Shown piece by piece: positions 7,919 through 16,443 of a stretch of DNA of 35,726 nucleotides; the stretch's first letter is position 1, and the number at the start of each line of letters is the position of its first letter. The DNA lies in contig JARYLT010000019.1 of the NCBI GenBank assembly GCA_029907515.1, positions 1 through 35,726 of the forward strand, read 5' to 3'. The notes beneath the pieces are model-generated. The model made no database searches. It was not told the origin of the DNA and saw only the letters and a list, made by a program, of their open reading frames with translations. The translations under genes were made by a program, and so were the position numbers. Source of the stretch: Spirochaetota bacterium. Its GTDB lineage: Bacteria > Spirochaetota > UBA4802 > UB4802.

Positions 7919-8634
7919 AAGTAAATAGTATAATGTTGGACTTTCTTAAAGGGAAGTATTTTAGCAATGGGCAATCATTTAAGTTTGAATCTGAGAATAA
8001 AGAATTAATAAATTTGATTCAGTATATACACACTAATTTAAAAGAAAAAAGAGTAATTCATGTAGGAGCTTGCGATCATATTAACCTTATTGACCAAAAA
8101 ATTAAAAACAATATTTATTTACATAAAATAATTACTGAAGTTGCACAAATATGTTATGGAATTGATATAGAGAAAGAGGTAATTAAGTATTTATCAGAAA
8201 ATTATTGTATAAACAATATATATTATTATGATGTAATAAAAGGGGAGAATTTGCCCTTTCATATTTCAGATAAATTTGATTATCTGTTACTTTTTGATGT
8301 TATAGAACACATCGGTGATCCTGTATCTTTTATTCAACAAATAAAAAATATCTTTATTGGAAAAGTTGAAAAAGTAGTGATAACCGTTCCTAACGCGTTT
8401 GTATTAAACAATGTAAAGAATATTTTTAAAAATATAGAGTTGGTAAATACAGATCATAGATTCTGGTTTACTATTTATACAATTTCTAAAGTACTTACTG
8501 ATGCTGGGATTAATGTAGAAAATATTATATTTATCAATAGATATTATGTTCCTAAGAAAAATGTTTTTTTAAAGTTTATATTAAAAAAATTTCCTTTATT
8601 AAGGGATACTATACTTGTGGAAGGAAGGCTATAA
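7915..8634 (+). CDS. Class I SAM-dependent methyltransferase
   Basis: The Rossmann-type methyltransferase core shows motif I as VIHVGACDH (about 44-52), an acidic residue in YGIDIE (about 82-87), and the post-core segment LLFDVIEHIGDP (about 124-135), typical of Methyltransf_23 proteins. It starts inside the flippase stop codon, so it is expressed with it, and probably methylates a sugar or glycan intermediate of the surface polysaccharide. The acceptor cannot be told from sequence. Confidence 0.8.
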   Translation: MKVNSIMLDFLKGKYFSNGQSFKFESENKELINLIQYIHTNLKEKRVIHVGACDHINLIDQKIKNNIYLHKIITEVAQICYGIDIEKEVIKYLSENYCINNIYYYDVIKGENLPFHISDKFDYLLLFDVIEHIGDPVSFIQQIKNIFIGKVEKVVITVPNAFVLNNVKNIFKNIELVNTDHRFWFTIYTISKVLTDAGINVENIIFINRYYVPKKNVFLKFILKKFPLLRDTILVEGRL

Positions 8635-8645
8635 TAAACAAAATA

Positions 8646-9105
8646 GTGTTATTTAATAGTTACTATCCATATAAGGCTGGTGATGGGCTTAGTTTTGTGG
8701 AACCAGAAGTTGAAGTTCTCAGTAGATATTTTAACATAATTTTGATAACTACATCATCTATATTAGAAGAAGGTAAATTTGATTTTGACAATGATGTAAA
8801 AAGATTAAATAATTAAAAAGGATATCTTTTTAAGGTTAAATTGGCATTAAAGGTTTTAAGCTCATCTTTCTTTTGGAAAGAATTAATTTTTTCTTATAAA
8901 AAAATTTTAAAAAACTCAAATTTTTTATGGAATCTCTAAAACATTCTGCAAAAGCAGTTTTAACAAAAGAATGGCTTAATAAGAAAATTAATAGTGGTCC
9001 CTTCAACTTAAGGGAAGAATTATTTTCAATCAATTGCTATTTTAAAGATTTTATCTATTACACCATTTTTAATTGGTTCAAGCAATATATTTGGAATTTA
9101 GACTG
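8646..9105 (+). pseudogene. Decayed glycosyltransferase (GT4-like), 5' part only
   Basis: Starting about 12 bases after the methyltransferase stop, a frame reads VLFNSYYPYKAGDGLSF and continues with EPEVEVLSRYFNIILIT. This is like the N terminus of the intact glycosyltransferase at 10410 (IILISNSFPYLPGEQFLETEV). It stops at 8816. The next bases continue in the same frame to another stop near 8935 and then in a different frame (EWLNKKINSG, YYTIFNWFKQYIW) to about 9105, where an insertion-sequence end begins. The remaining two-thirds of the gene is missing. This fills the otherwise gene-free stretch between the methyltransferase and the insertion sequence. Confidence 0.65.
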
Positions 9106-9108
9106 ATT

Positions 9109-10424
9109 AAAATTCCGTGTCAAGGTGATATATTAAATTTAGAGAATAAATCAGGAGGATTCTTGACATGGAATGGAAAAGAAGTTCAATTTTGAAAAAG
9201 CAGTAAAAGAATTATTATCAGGCAAAAAATTAACAGGGAAAGACGGAGTGTTAACTCCATTGATTAAAGATTTAGTAGAAACAGCTCTTGAAGCAGAAAT
9301 TAGTTCACATTTAGACAAAGAGCATGATGAAAGTAAACCCAATCGTCGTAATGGTTATAATAAAAAGACCATGAGAAGTTCATCGGGCACCTTTGAATTG
9401 TCTACTCCAAGAGATAGGAATGGGGGGAATTTGAGCCTCAGATAGTAAAAAAGCATCAAACAACATTGAGTGATGAAATAGAAAGTAAAATATTGTCGAT
9501 GTATAGCTTATAAATGAGCTATCAGGATATTTCATCCCATATAACAGAAATTTATGGCAAAAATATATCTCCTGCTGCAATCAATGAAATAACAGATAAA
9601 ATAATTGATAAAGTTAGAGATTGGCAGCAAAGACCTCTTGAATCTTGTTACCCTTTTATATGGCTTGATGCGATATATAAGATAAGGGAAAATGGCAGGT
9701 ATGTTAATAAGGCTGTTTATGCTGTTATTGGAGTAAATATACGAGGGATTAAGGAAGTTTTAGGGCTTTATATAAATGATACTAGAGGAGCTAATTTTTG
9801 GTTGCAGGTATTAACGGATTTACGAAACAGAGGTGTAGAAGAGATACTTATAGCCTCTGTTGATGGACTTAAAGGATTTCCAGAGGCTATAGGGTCAATT
9901 TTTCCCAATACTGAAGTGCAACTGTGTATAATACACCAGATAAGAAATTTTATTAGATATGTAAGTTCCAAAATCCAAAAAGAATTTATGAAGGATTTAA
10001 AACTTGTATATCAGGCAGTAAATGAGCAAGCAGCCCTTGGAACTGTTGATAAATTGGACAAGAAGTGGAAAGATAAATATCCAGTTGCAATATCATCATG
10101 GCGAAATAAATGGGATAATTTATCCAATTATTTTAAATATCCTGAAGAAATTAAGGAAAGTTATTTATACAACTAATATAATAGAATCAGTCCATAAGCA
10201 ATTCAGAAAAGTTACAAAAACAAAAGGTGGTTTTCCAAATGAAAATAGCTTGCTAAAATTGCTTTACATTGGAATATTAAATGATTGAGAAGAAATGGAC
10301 TATTCCCATTAAAAATTGGAGCCTTACCCTTTATCAATTAAATATACTTTTTGAAGGAAGGCTCGACAAATATTTAAAACTATAGCACTTTGGTTAAAGG
10401 ATATCTAAAATGACACGGAATTTT
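9109..10424 (+). mobile_element. Inactivated IS256-family insertion sequence
   Basis: Matching inverted ends are present: AAAATTCCGTGTCA at 9109-9122 and its reverse complement TGACACGGAATTTT at 10411-10424. They enclose a broken mutator-type transposase at 9173-10385, with about 60 bp before and 40 bp after it, as expected for IS256-type elements. I see no target duplication in the flanks, which fits later deletion at one side. The left flank is a truncated glycosyltransferase and the right end overlaps the start of another one. Confidence 0.85.
9173..10385 (+). pseudogene. IS256-family (mutator-type) transposase, multiply frameshifted
   Basis: The pieces together give nearly a full DDE transposase. 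The first, 9173-9445, is N-terminal (LTPLIKDLVETALEAEIS, NRRNGY, TPRDRNG). After a shift at the G6 run (9422-9427) the frame continues FEPQIVKKHQTTLSDEIE to a TAA at about 9511. The core piece 9514-10176 contains the catalytic region (WLDAIY, SVDGLKGFPEAI, CIIHQIRNFIRYV). A second shift near 10143 leads into VIYTTNIIESVHKQFRKVTK, and a third near 10280 into KKWTIPIKNWSLTL, ending with a TAG at 10385. At least three shifts and one stop make it non-functional. AGGAGG precedes the start. Confidence 0.88.
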
Positions 10425-11672
10425 GAACACTACCTTAAAATAATATTAATATCTAACTCATTCCCCTATTTACCAGGCGAACAGTTTTTAGAAACAGAAG
10501 TTAAATATTATTTAGAGCATAAAGATGTAGAACTAACTATTATGCCTTTAAATTCTCACAATGAAAAAAGAGAAATTGATAAAAGTATTAAATTAGATAC
10601 TTATTTGATTGATAATAAAATAAAATCGAAATTAAAAAAAATATTTCTTTTTTTTAAATCTATTTTCTCAAGATTGTTTTTCGATGAGATAGTTAAGAAT
10701 AAAGTAAATAGTTTTTCTAAATTTAGACATTTTACGAGTGCTATATCTAATTATCAATATTATTATGATTTATTTGATAATTATTTTCAAAATAAAAAAG
10801 ATTTATCAACCACAGTTGTTTATACTTATTGGAATGATACTTTTACTTATGCACTTCAAAGCTTAAAGAGAAAGTATGGATATAAAGTAGTAAGCAGAAT
10901 ACATGGATATGATATTTATAAAGAGCGGAGAATTGGGAATTATATGCCTTTAAAAATTCATTTTACTGAAAATATAGATAAAATTTATACTATTTCGGAA
11001 AGTGCTATCGAATATTTACATAAAGTGTATGGTTTTAAAAAAGATATATTGCAATTATTAAGATTAGGTGTAAATGATTATGGAATTATTTCTAAACCTA
11101 ATAAATCAAATTTATTTCATATAGTTTCATGTTCTTTTTTAACACCTGTAAAAAGGGTGGATAAAATTATTAATGCTTTATCTGTATTAAGTGAACAATT
11201 AACAAATATTAAACTTATATGGACGCATATAGGTAGTGGACCTCTTGAAAAAACTTTGAAAGATTTAGCAAATGAAATGTTATCTCAAAAAGAAAATGTT
11301 AATTTTAATTTTGTAGGTCATTTAGACAATCAAGATGTTTATAAATTTTATAAAAAAAACAAAGTAGATGTATTTATAAATGTTAGTGAATCTGAAGGTG
11401 TTCCTGTTTCTATTATGGAAGCCATGAGTTGTCATATACCTATAGTGGCACCTAATATTGGTGGAATTGGTGAAATGGTTGAAGATAAGGAGAGTGGTAT
11501 ATTATTAAGTAATAAATGTGAAGTTAAAGAGTTAATTGATGCTTTGAAAAATATCCAGTTTTTTAAGAGTGAAGCAGTAAGAGAAAAATCATACAATATA
11601 TTTTTAGAAAAATATAATGCAAAAAAAAATTATAAAAATTTTATTGAAGATTTAAAATCTTTAGTTAAATGA
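10410..11672 (+). CDS. Glycosyltransferase family 4 (GT-B, retaining)
   Basis: The 420-residue protein has an N-terminal domain starting IILISNSFPY and a C-terminal Glycos_transf_1 domain. Seen in order are SRIHGYDIY (about 157-165), FHIVSCSFLTPVKRVDKII (about 233-251), HIGSGPLE, and the donor-site E-x7-E segment ESEGVPVSIMEAMS near 327-340. It probably adds a sugar to the surface-polysaccharide repeat unit. Its ATG and the AAAGGA ribosome site lie within the right end of the neighbouring insertion sequence, so the first ten or so residues may be IS-derived. It lies between two dead IS elements, the second starting eight bases after its stop. Confidence 0.9.
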   Translation: MTRNFEHYLKIILISNSFPYLPGEQFLETEVKYYLEHKDVELTIMPLNSHNEKREIDKSIKLDTYLIDNKIKSKLKKIFLFFKSIFSRLFFDEIVKNKVNSFSKFRHFTSAISNYQYYYDLFDNYFQNKKDLSTTVVYTYWNDTFTYALQSLKRKYGYKVVSRIHGYDIYKERRIGNYMPLKIHFTENIDKIYTISESAIEYLHKVYGFKKDILQLLRLGVNDYGIISKPNKSNLFHIVSCSFLTPVKRVDKIINALSVLSEQLTNIKLIWTHIGSGPLEKTLKDLANEMLSQKENVNFNFVGHLDNQDVYKFYKKNKVDVFINVSESEGVPVSIMEAMSCHIPIVAPNIGGIGEMVEDKESGILLSNKCEVKELIDALKNIQFFKSEAVREKSYNIFLEKYNAKKNYKNFIEDLKSLVK

Positions 11673-11679
11673 TAGTTAT

Positions 11680-12233
11680 CGGTAATGTCCCATAGAGTGT
11701 GTAAAAAATGCTTAAAACACTATCACCATTCGTAGAAGAATGTTTAGAAGAAAATTGTAAGTACAAATTTTCAACTCATTGATTTGAGGATATAGTACAA
11801 AGATATGAAGATCCAATAAAAGTAATGGTTCATCGAGAAAGTGAAAGCAACATATTCAAGGAATATCTCAATAGATAGGGCTATATGAAACATTGTACCA
11901 GAAGGATTATTCTATTAATGGGAGTTCGCATGCCACGAAACAGGGGAGGTAGTTTTAAGCTTGAGATATTATCATCATTTTAGATATTTTGCATTTCCTA
12001 TAAAGCATAGGAAAACACTACGGAACACAAATTTGATTGAGCGAGTAATACGAGAAGTGAGGAGAAGGACAAAGGTGATGGATAATGTGATTGAAAACGA
12101 GTATAGTGTATATGCGTTGATGACAGGAATATTTCAGGAGCAGAATGAACGATGGAATAAGAAAAGTCATTGGAGTGGTAAATAATTTTTTATGTTTCTG
12201 GTAGGATTACACACTAAATTGGACTTGACCGTA
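11680..12233 (+). mobile_element. Internally deleted second IS256-family remnant
   Basis: The ends form an imperfect inverted repeat of about 26 bp: CGGTAATGTCC with AGTGTGTAA at 11680-11705, mirrored by TTACACACT and GGACTTGACCG at 12208-12233. Between them is a transposase remnant lacking its central part. The end sequence differs from that of the element at 9109-10424, so this is a different IS256-family member. The element is about 550 bp, far shorter than an intact one. Confidence 0.7.
11710..12185 (+). pseudogene. IS256-family transposase remnant (N- and C-terminal pieces)
   Basis: A frame from 11710 (MLKTLSPFVEECLEEN) is interrupted by several stops. The N-terminal landmark PRNRGGSFKLEIL lies around 11934-11972. 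It then jumps directly to the C-terminal landmark KTLRNTNLIERVIREVRRRTK, near 12013-12075, in an open frame from 11961 to 12185. The catalytic DDE region is missing, so no activity is possible. Confidence 0.75.
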
Positions 12234-12324
12234 CTAAAATTATAAAAATAATCTATATAATCATATTTATGTTGTAGTATAAAATATTTTTATTATTATA
12301 TATTTTAAAATCAGGAGAATTGAT

Positions 12325-13710
12325 ATGAAGAGATTATTATTGGTGGCAAGTATTATTGGTGTAATTATTGGATTTATAGGATGCAAATGCAGTTCTGATG
12401 TGCTGGCAACGTATGATGGGGTAGAAATAACAAGAGGCCAGTTTAAAGAATGGTTGGAAGATAAGCAATTTTCAGTAGAAGCAATACTCAAAAGCAAAAA
12501 ACAGCAAAAAGATAAACTGGAAATGATGGCTATTGAGCATATTGCCCTACAAGAGGCAAAAAAAGAAAATCTAATTGAAACAGAAAAGTATAAGTTTTTG
12601 GAAGATATGGCTTATGAATCTATTTTGCTTAAACATTTATATAATAAGAAAATTAAGGATGTAGTAGAATTTAATGAGCCTGCATACCATGTAAAGCAAA
12701 TCCTTATACGTGTAAGGGATTTTAAAATTGTTAATAATAAACGAGTAAATTTATCAACTTCTGAGCTTGAAAAAGCATACAGTGAAGCTGAGAACAAAGC
12801 CAAAGAAATAATTGATAAAATAAAAAGCGGCCAGAAATTTGAAGAGCTTGCAAAAATGTATTCAGATGATTTTTCAAAAAAGAATGGTGGTGATATTGGT
12901 TATGTTGTAAAAGATATGCTTGCACCTGAAGTTGCTTCAGCTATCGAAAGCAGTAAATCAGGAATTATTGAAAATCCAATAAAAACACAACAGGGGATTT
13001 ACATTATACAATTAATGGATAAACAGGAAATAACCAAAAAAAATCTTAATAAAATAATTAAAGATGAAATGCAGGCAAAAAGGCTTGAACAGATCCTCTT
13101 GCGAAGAGCATCAAATAATTATATAGAAAAACTTATGAGTGCATCTGATGTGCAGTTTAATGAAAAGAATTGTAAAAGCAGAAATCCAAAAGATGTAATT
13201 TTTAAGGTTGGTGATAGTTCGTTTACTGTTGCAGACCTGGAAAAGCGCATTTCATATTTTCAGCCAAAAGGAAGTAGCCTATCAAAGGCAACTATAGATG
13301 ACACAAAAAAAATCGATATTGCAAAAAATGCCTTTAAGGTTGCTTTATTAAAAAGGGAAGCAATCAAAGAGAATCTGCAAACAAATGAGGAACTTCAAAA
13401 GGAATTCCAGAAAAGAAAAAATATGCTTTTTGCCAAAGAATATATGGATTATATTGGAGAGCGAGGAATTGCTGTTACCCCCAAGGAAATTCGTGATGAA
13501 TATGAAAAATATAAAGACACGCGTTTCACTACGTTTGTAAACCAAAAGGGAAAACAGGTAAAACAAATTTTACCCTTTGAAAAGGTTAAAGATCAGATAG
13601 AAAGTATGCTTTACAGAAAAAAAAGATCTGAAAATTTAGCAAAATGGAAAAGAGATATGTTGCATATTAATAAGTTTACTATACATGAAGATGAGCTTGA
13701 AGGAAAATGA
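12325..13710 (+). CDS. Parvulin-type peptidyl-prolyl isomerase lipoprotein (SurA/PrsA-like)
   Basis: A lipoprotein signal (hydrophobic residues 4-16, then FIGC with the lipidated Cys at 20) places it on a membrane facing the periplasm. An N-terminal helical chaperone segment is followed by a rotamase domain from about residue 113 (YHVKQILIRV) to 235, with FEELAKMYSDDFSKKNGGDIGYV and the closing GIYIIQLMD. A second, helix-rich half (about 290-460) resembles the SurA/PrsA chaperone arm rather than a second active domain. It likely helps fold exported or outer-membrane proteins. AGGAG precedes the ATG. It is the first non-glycan gene after the polysaccharide segment. Confidence 0.88.
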   Translation: MKRLLLVASIIGVIIGFIGCKCSSDVLATYDGVEITRGQFKEWLEDKQFSVEAILKSKKQQKDKLEMMAIEHIALQEAKKENLIETEKYKFLEDMAYESILLKHLYNKKIKDVVEFNEPAYHVKQILIRVRDFKIVNNKRVNLSTSELEKAYSEAENKAKEIIDKIKSGQKFEELAKMYSDDFSKKNGGDIGYVVKDMLAPEVASAIESSKSGIIENPIKTQQGIYIIQLMDKQEITKKNLNKIIKDEMQAKRLEQILLRRASNNYIEKLMSASDVQFNEKNCKSRNPKDVIFKVGDSSFTVADLEKRISYFQPKGSSLSKATIDDTKKIDIAKNAFKVALLKREAIKENLQTNEELQKEFQKRKNMLFAKEYMDYIGERGIAVTPKEIRDEYEKYKDTRFTTFVNQKGKQVKQILPFEKVKDQIESMLYRKKRSENLAKWKRDMLHINKFTIHEDELEGK

Positions 13711-13731
13711 TATAAAGTAAAAAGGCTGAAC

Positions 13732-13763
13732 GCATGAGGTTGGGCAGCAGACCAGCCTCATGC
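13732..13763. terminator. Hairpin between convergent genes, probable bidirectional terminator
   Basis: GCATGAGGTTGG (13732-13743) pairs with CCAGCCTCATGC (13752-13763), a 12-bp stem with one G-T pair and an 8-base loop. It directly abuts the stop codon of the minus-strand HicB-like gene. The T-run after it is weak in both directions, so termination is likely but not certain. Confidence 0.55.
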
Positions 13764-14015
13764 TTAATGCATTGTGGAATTTAATGGTGGGTAGATATCA
13801 TAGTTAAAGAGATAGTGTTTCCCATCAACATCTATGGTTTCAAAATTTTCAACTGAAAATCCTAATTCCTGAGCCGATTGCATATAAAAATATAGTATGC
13901 TCTGAATTCTTTTTATTGCTTCAATCTTGTTGGAAGCGTAACAACTGATATCTAGTTCAGGGCAAGTGGCAATAAATTCATTGTTTTTCTCGATTAGCTT
14001 TACGGATAATTTCAT
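13764..14015 (-). CDS. HicB-like antitoxin-fold protein, solitary
   Basis: An 83-residue protein with the HicB/UPF0150 partial RNase H-like pattern: MKLSVKLIEKNNEFIATCPELDISCYASNKIEAIKRI, where the FIATCPELD strand and the following helix are typical. HicB proteins usually neutralise a HicA mRNA interferase encoded next door. No HicA-like frame is present on either side, and no C-terminal DNA-binding helix-turn-helix is evident. It may therefore be an orphan or have another role. GAGGAA lies upstream of the ATG. Confidence 0.65.
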   Translation of the reverse strand: MKLSVKLIEKNNEFIATCPELDISCYASNKIEAIKRIQSILYFYMQSAQELGFSVENFETIDVDGKHYLFNYDIYPPLNSTMH

Positions 14016-14351
14016 TACAGTTCCTCTATGATAATGTTGCTGTTACACATTTTAATTTATCGACTCTGGAAAGAAAAAAAATAATATCTAAAATAAGGGT
14101 TTTCTGCTTTAGCTGACTGATTATTCTTTAACGATATGAAATAGTTATCAATCAATATGTATACATAAATTTTTTTATTTGTTTTATGCAGGATAGTAGA
14201 TAATTTTAATAAATTCAAAAGAAATCATAATAAATACAAAAAATTGTATATGATAACAATAATAATTTTTTTAAAAAAAATCAGACTTATTTTGTTGACA
14301 AAAAAAGGTATGGTGCTTGTATGGAATTCAGTATTTGCATTTGAGGTGTAA
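14016..14351. other. Intergenic region between hicB-like gene and atp operon
   Basis: About 336 bp of very AT-rich DNA separate the divergent hicB-like gene and atpI. Apart from the promoter-like site at 14295-14323, I see only A and T runs and no coding frame or strong hairpin. Confidence 0.6.
14295..14323 (+). promoter_or_regulatory. Candidate sigma-70 promoter of the atp operon
   Basis: A perfect TTGACA (14295-14300) is followed after 17 bases by TGTATG (14318-14323), a weak -10 match. It ends 28 bases before the atpI GTG. The -35 box and spacing are convincing; the -10 box is not. Confidence 0.45.
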
Positions 14352-14624
14352 GTGAAAAGGGATATCACAAGAATCATTCTTGCATATTCAACCATAGGCA
14401 TACAGCTGGCAATTACGATTCTTGTTTTTCTTTATGGTGGGTTCTTACTTGATAAACATTTCAATAGCAGTCCAGTTTTTGTTGTTATTGGAACTATTAT
14501 TGGAATGGGAGCAGGTTTTTATAATTTGATGAAAAGTTTATCCGAGCTGGATCGTCTGTTAAAGAAATCACAGCTGGGTGATAATAACAATAGTAGCGGT
14601 TCTAAAAGGCGTAAATGGATGTAA
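14352..14624 (+). CDS. atpI: AtpI/AtpZ-family ATP synthase assembly protein
   Basis: A 90-residue protein with two membrane helices (about 11-29 and 40-58) joined by GGFLLDKHF, the usual AtpZ/AtpI pattern. It helps assemble the c-ring of F-type ATP synthase and is not part of the finished enzyme. The GTG start has GAGG five bases upstream. First gene of the operon. Confidence 0.85.
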   Translation: MKRDITRIILAYSTIGIQLAITILVFLYGGFLLDKHFNSSPVFVVIGTIIGMGAGFYNLMKSLSELDRLLKKSQLGDNNNSSGSKRRKWM

Positions 14625-14666
14625 CGTTTACGTTGCATCAATCAGATAATAAAAAAATTTGATGAG

Positions 14667-15536
14667 GTGTTTAAGGCTATGGTTCAACTGCTACAAGGTT
14701 TACAGGCTATTATACAATCATCTAAAAGTGGCGAAGAAGAGTCGATGTATGATATAGTCATGCATCACCTTACTGACCACCCCATCCACGATGGATTCAT
14801 TGGCAAAATAAACGAAAAATTTTTTCATGAAAAGCTATTTGGTATTTTTGATATGACAATTACCAAATGGGTTTTGATGCTATGGTTATCTGCATTTTTA
14901 TGTTTGCTTGTTTTTATACCCGTTGCCCGTAAAATCAAAAATTCATCATATGGCTCTCGTTCCCGATGGGTAAATTTATGGGAAGTATTAATTGCTTTTG
15001 TTCATGATGAAGTGGTTGAGCCTAACTTTGACCATCATTATGTAAAAAAAGCAATGCCATATTTCCTGACTGTTTTTTTCTTTATTCTTTTCTGTAACCT
15101 GCTTGGATTAATACCAGGTATGTCAACAGCAACAGGTAATCTGGCAGTAACTGGTGGATTGGCTCTCTGTACACTGGTAGGCATGCTGGGAATAGGGATG
15201 ATAAAGCAGGGAATATTTGGTTATTGGGCAGGTCTGGTTCCTCATGGAGTACCTGCCTTTGTTTTGCCTCTGATGTTCCCAATTGAAATCATTGGCCTTT
15301 TGATAAAGCCTTTTGCGTTAACAGTCCGACTTTTTGCAAATATGACAGCTGGACATGTTGTTATAATTATATTTATTTATCTGGTTATGATGTTCCAGAG
15401 CTATTGGGTTGGTATAGGCTCTGTTGCTGGTTCGTTAATGATTTATTTGCTTGAGTTACTGGTTGCTTTTATCCAGGCGTATATCTTTGCTGTTCTTTCA
15501 GCTATGTTTATTGGTGCCTCAATGCATGCTCATTAA
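14667..15536 (+). CDS. atpB: F0F1 ATP synthase subunit a
   Basis: This integral membrane stator subunit forms the proton half-channels. Membrane segments begin near residue 64, and the conserved helix LIKPFALTVRLFANMTAGH carries the essential Arg at about 221. Earlier FCNLLGLIPGMSTATGNLAVTGGLAL is also typical. The start is uncertain: GTG 14667 gives 289 residues, ATG 14679 is four codons later with GAGG upstream, and ATG 14745 (MYDIVMHH) would match shorter homologues. The region before residue 27 looks poorly conserved. Confidence 0.95.
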   Translation: MFKAMVQLLQGLQAIIQSSKSGEEESMYDIVMHHLTDHPIHDGFIGKINEKFFHEKLFGIFDMTITKWVLMLWLSAFLCLLVFIPVARKIKNSSYGSRSRWVNLWEVLIAFVHDEVVEPNFDHHYVKKAMPYFLTVFFFILFCNLLGLIPGMSTATGNLAVTGGLALCTLVGMLGIGMIKQGIFGYWAGLVPHGVPAFVLPLMFPIEIIGLLIKPFALTVRLFANMTAGHVVIIIFIYLVMMFQSYWVGIGSVAGSLMIYLLELLVAFIQAYIFAVLSAMFIGASMHAH

Positions 15537-15629
15537 AATGATCAGGCTTTGAGGTATTCAATATATTATGTTCGCAATAACATATTGTTTGTTAAATTTT
15601 AATACTCAAAAATTTACGAGGAGGAGTCA

Positions 15630-15911
15630 ATGGAATATTTAGGCCTTTCTTACCTCGCAGCGGGTTTCGGAGCTGGTTTGATAGTTTTTGGTGCAGCACT
15701 CGGTATTGGTAAATTAGCTACTGGTGCTTTAGAAGGTATGGCACGTCAGCCAGAGTTGAGTGGTGACTTAAGAACAGCAATGATCATTGCTGCTGCTCTT
15801 ATTGAAGGTTTCACTTTCTTTGCTCTCGTTGTAACATTCATGCTTGCAACAAAAGCTCCAATTGCTACGCCAGTTGAGAAGCCAGCAGCAGAGCAGACTG
15901 AAGTTAAGTAA
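15630..15911 (+). CDS. atpE: F0F1 ATP synthase subunit c
   Basis: A hairpin of two helices (about 8-34 and 49-73) joined by the polar loop ARQPELSGD. The ion-binding carboxylate is Glu59 in ALIEGF. The glutamine that marks Na+-binding c subunits in helix 1 is replaced by a hydrophobic residue, and no Ser follows the Glu, so proton coupling is expected. A short Pro/Glu-rich tail (about 77-93) extends past helix 2. A good GAGGAGG ribosome site suits its high copy number in the ring. Confidence 0.95.
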   Translation: MEYLGLSYLAAGFGAGLIVFGAALGIGKLATGALEGMARQPELSGDLRTAMIIAAALIEGFTFFALVVTFMLATKAPIATPVEKPAAEQTEVK

Positions 15912-15933
15912 ATCTATTAACAGGTAGTTCACT

Positions 15934-16443
15934 ATGGAAGTTTTAAAAGAAGGCTTGCTAAAGGTTGATCCCGGCCTCCTGTTATGGACAATAATAACCT
16001 TTATAGTGTTGTTATTGATATTATGGAAAGCCGCATGGAAGCCAATTGTTGAGGCGCTTGATGCAAGGGCTGAAAAGATTCGAGGTGACATTGAATCTGC
16101 TGAAAAGTCCCGTCTTGAAGCCGAAAGGCTATTTGCTGAGCATAAAGCAATGATGGATAAGGCAAAAGAGGAGGCGGCAAGCATCATCGCTGAAGGTAAG
16201 GCTGATGCGGAAAAGTTAAAAAATTCCATAGTTGAAAAGGCAAATCAGGAAGCCAAGGATCTCATTGAAAGAGCGCGTCGCGAGATTAATCTTGCTAAGG
16301 ATAAAGCGCTGGCAGAGATTCAGGCTGAAGTTGTAACAATATCTACTGATATTGCTGCAAAAATTATCGCAAAGAATCTCAAAGTTGAAGATCAGAAAGC
16401 CCTTGTAGAAGAGGCATTACAAAAAATAAGGACAGTTCAGTGA
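15934..16443 (+). CDS. atpF: F0F1 ATP synthase subunit b
   Basis: One N-terminal membrane helix (about 15-34, LLLWTIITFIVLLLILWKA) is followed by a long, charged, Ala/Glu/Lys-rich helix, the peripheral stalk that links subunit a to the F1 head. The 169-residue length is normal. The stop codon lies in the loop of a perfect hairpin that separates it from atpH. Confidence 0.94.
   Translation: MEVLKEGLLKVDPGLLLWTIITFIVLLLILWKAAWKPIVEALDARAEKIRGDIESAEKSRLEAERLFAEHKAMMDKAKEEAASIIAEGKADAEKLKNSIVEKANQEAKDLIERARREINLAKDKALAEIQAEVVTISTDIAAKIIAKNLKVEDQKALVEEALQKIRTVQ

Noticed and set aside
9109-12233. Composite transposon carrying the glycosyltransferase
   Set aside because: The two IS elements have different terminal repeats, both transposases are broken, and no outer target duplication is seen.
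12227-12283. Outward promoter at the right IS end driving the lipoprotein gene
   Set aside because: TTGACC at 12227-12232 has no -10 box at proper spacing, and the TATAAA at 12278-12283 has no -35 box.
15630-15911. Sodium-type ATP synthase c subunit
   Set aside because: The helix-1 glutamine and the Ser after the helix-2 Glu that define the Na+ site are not present.
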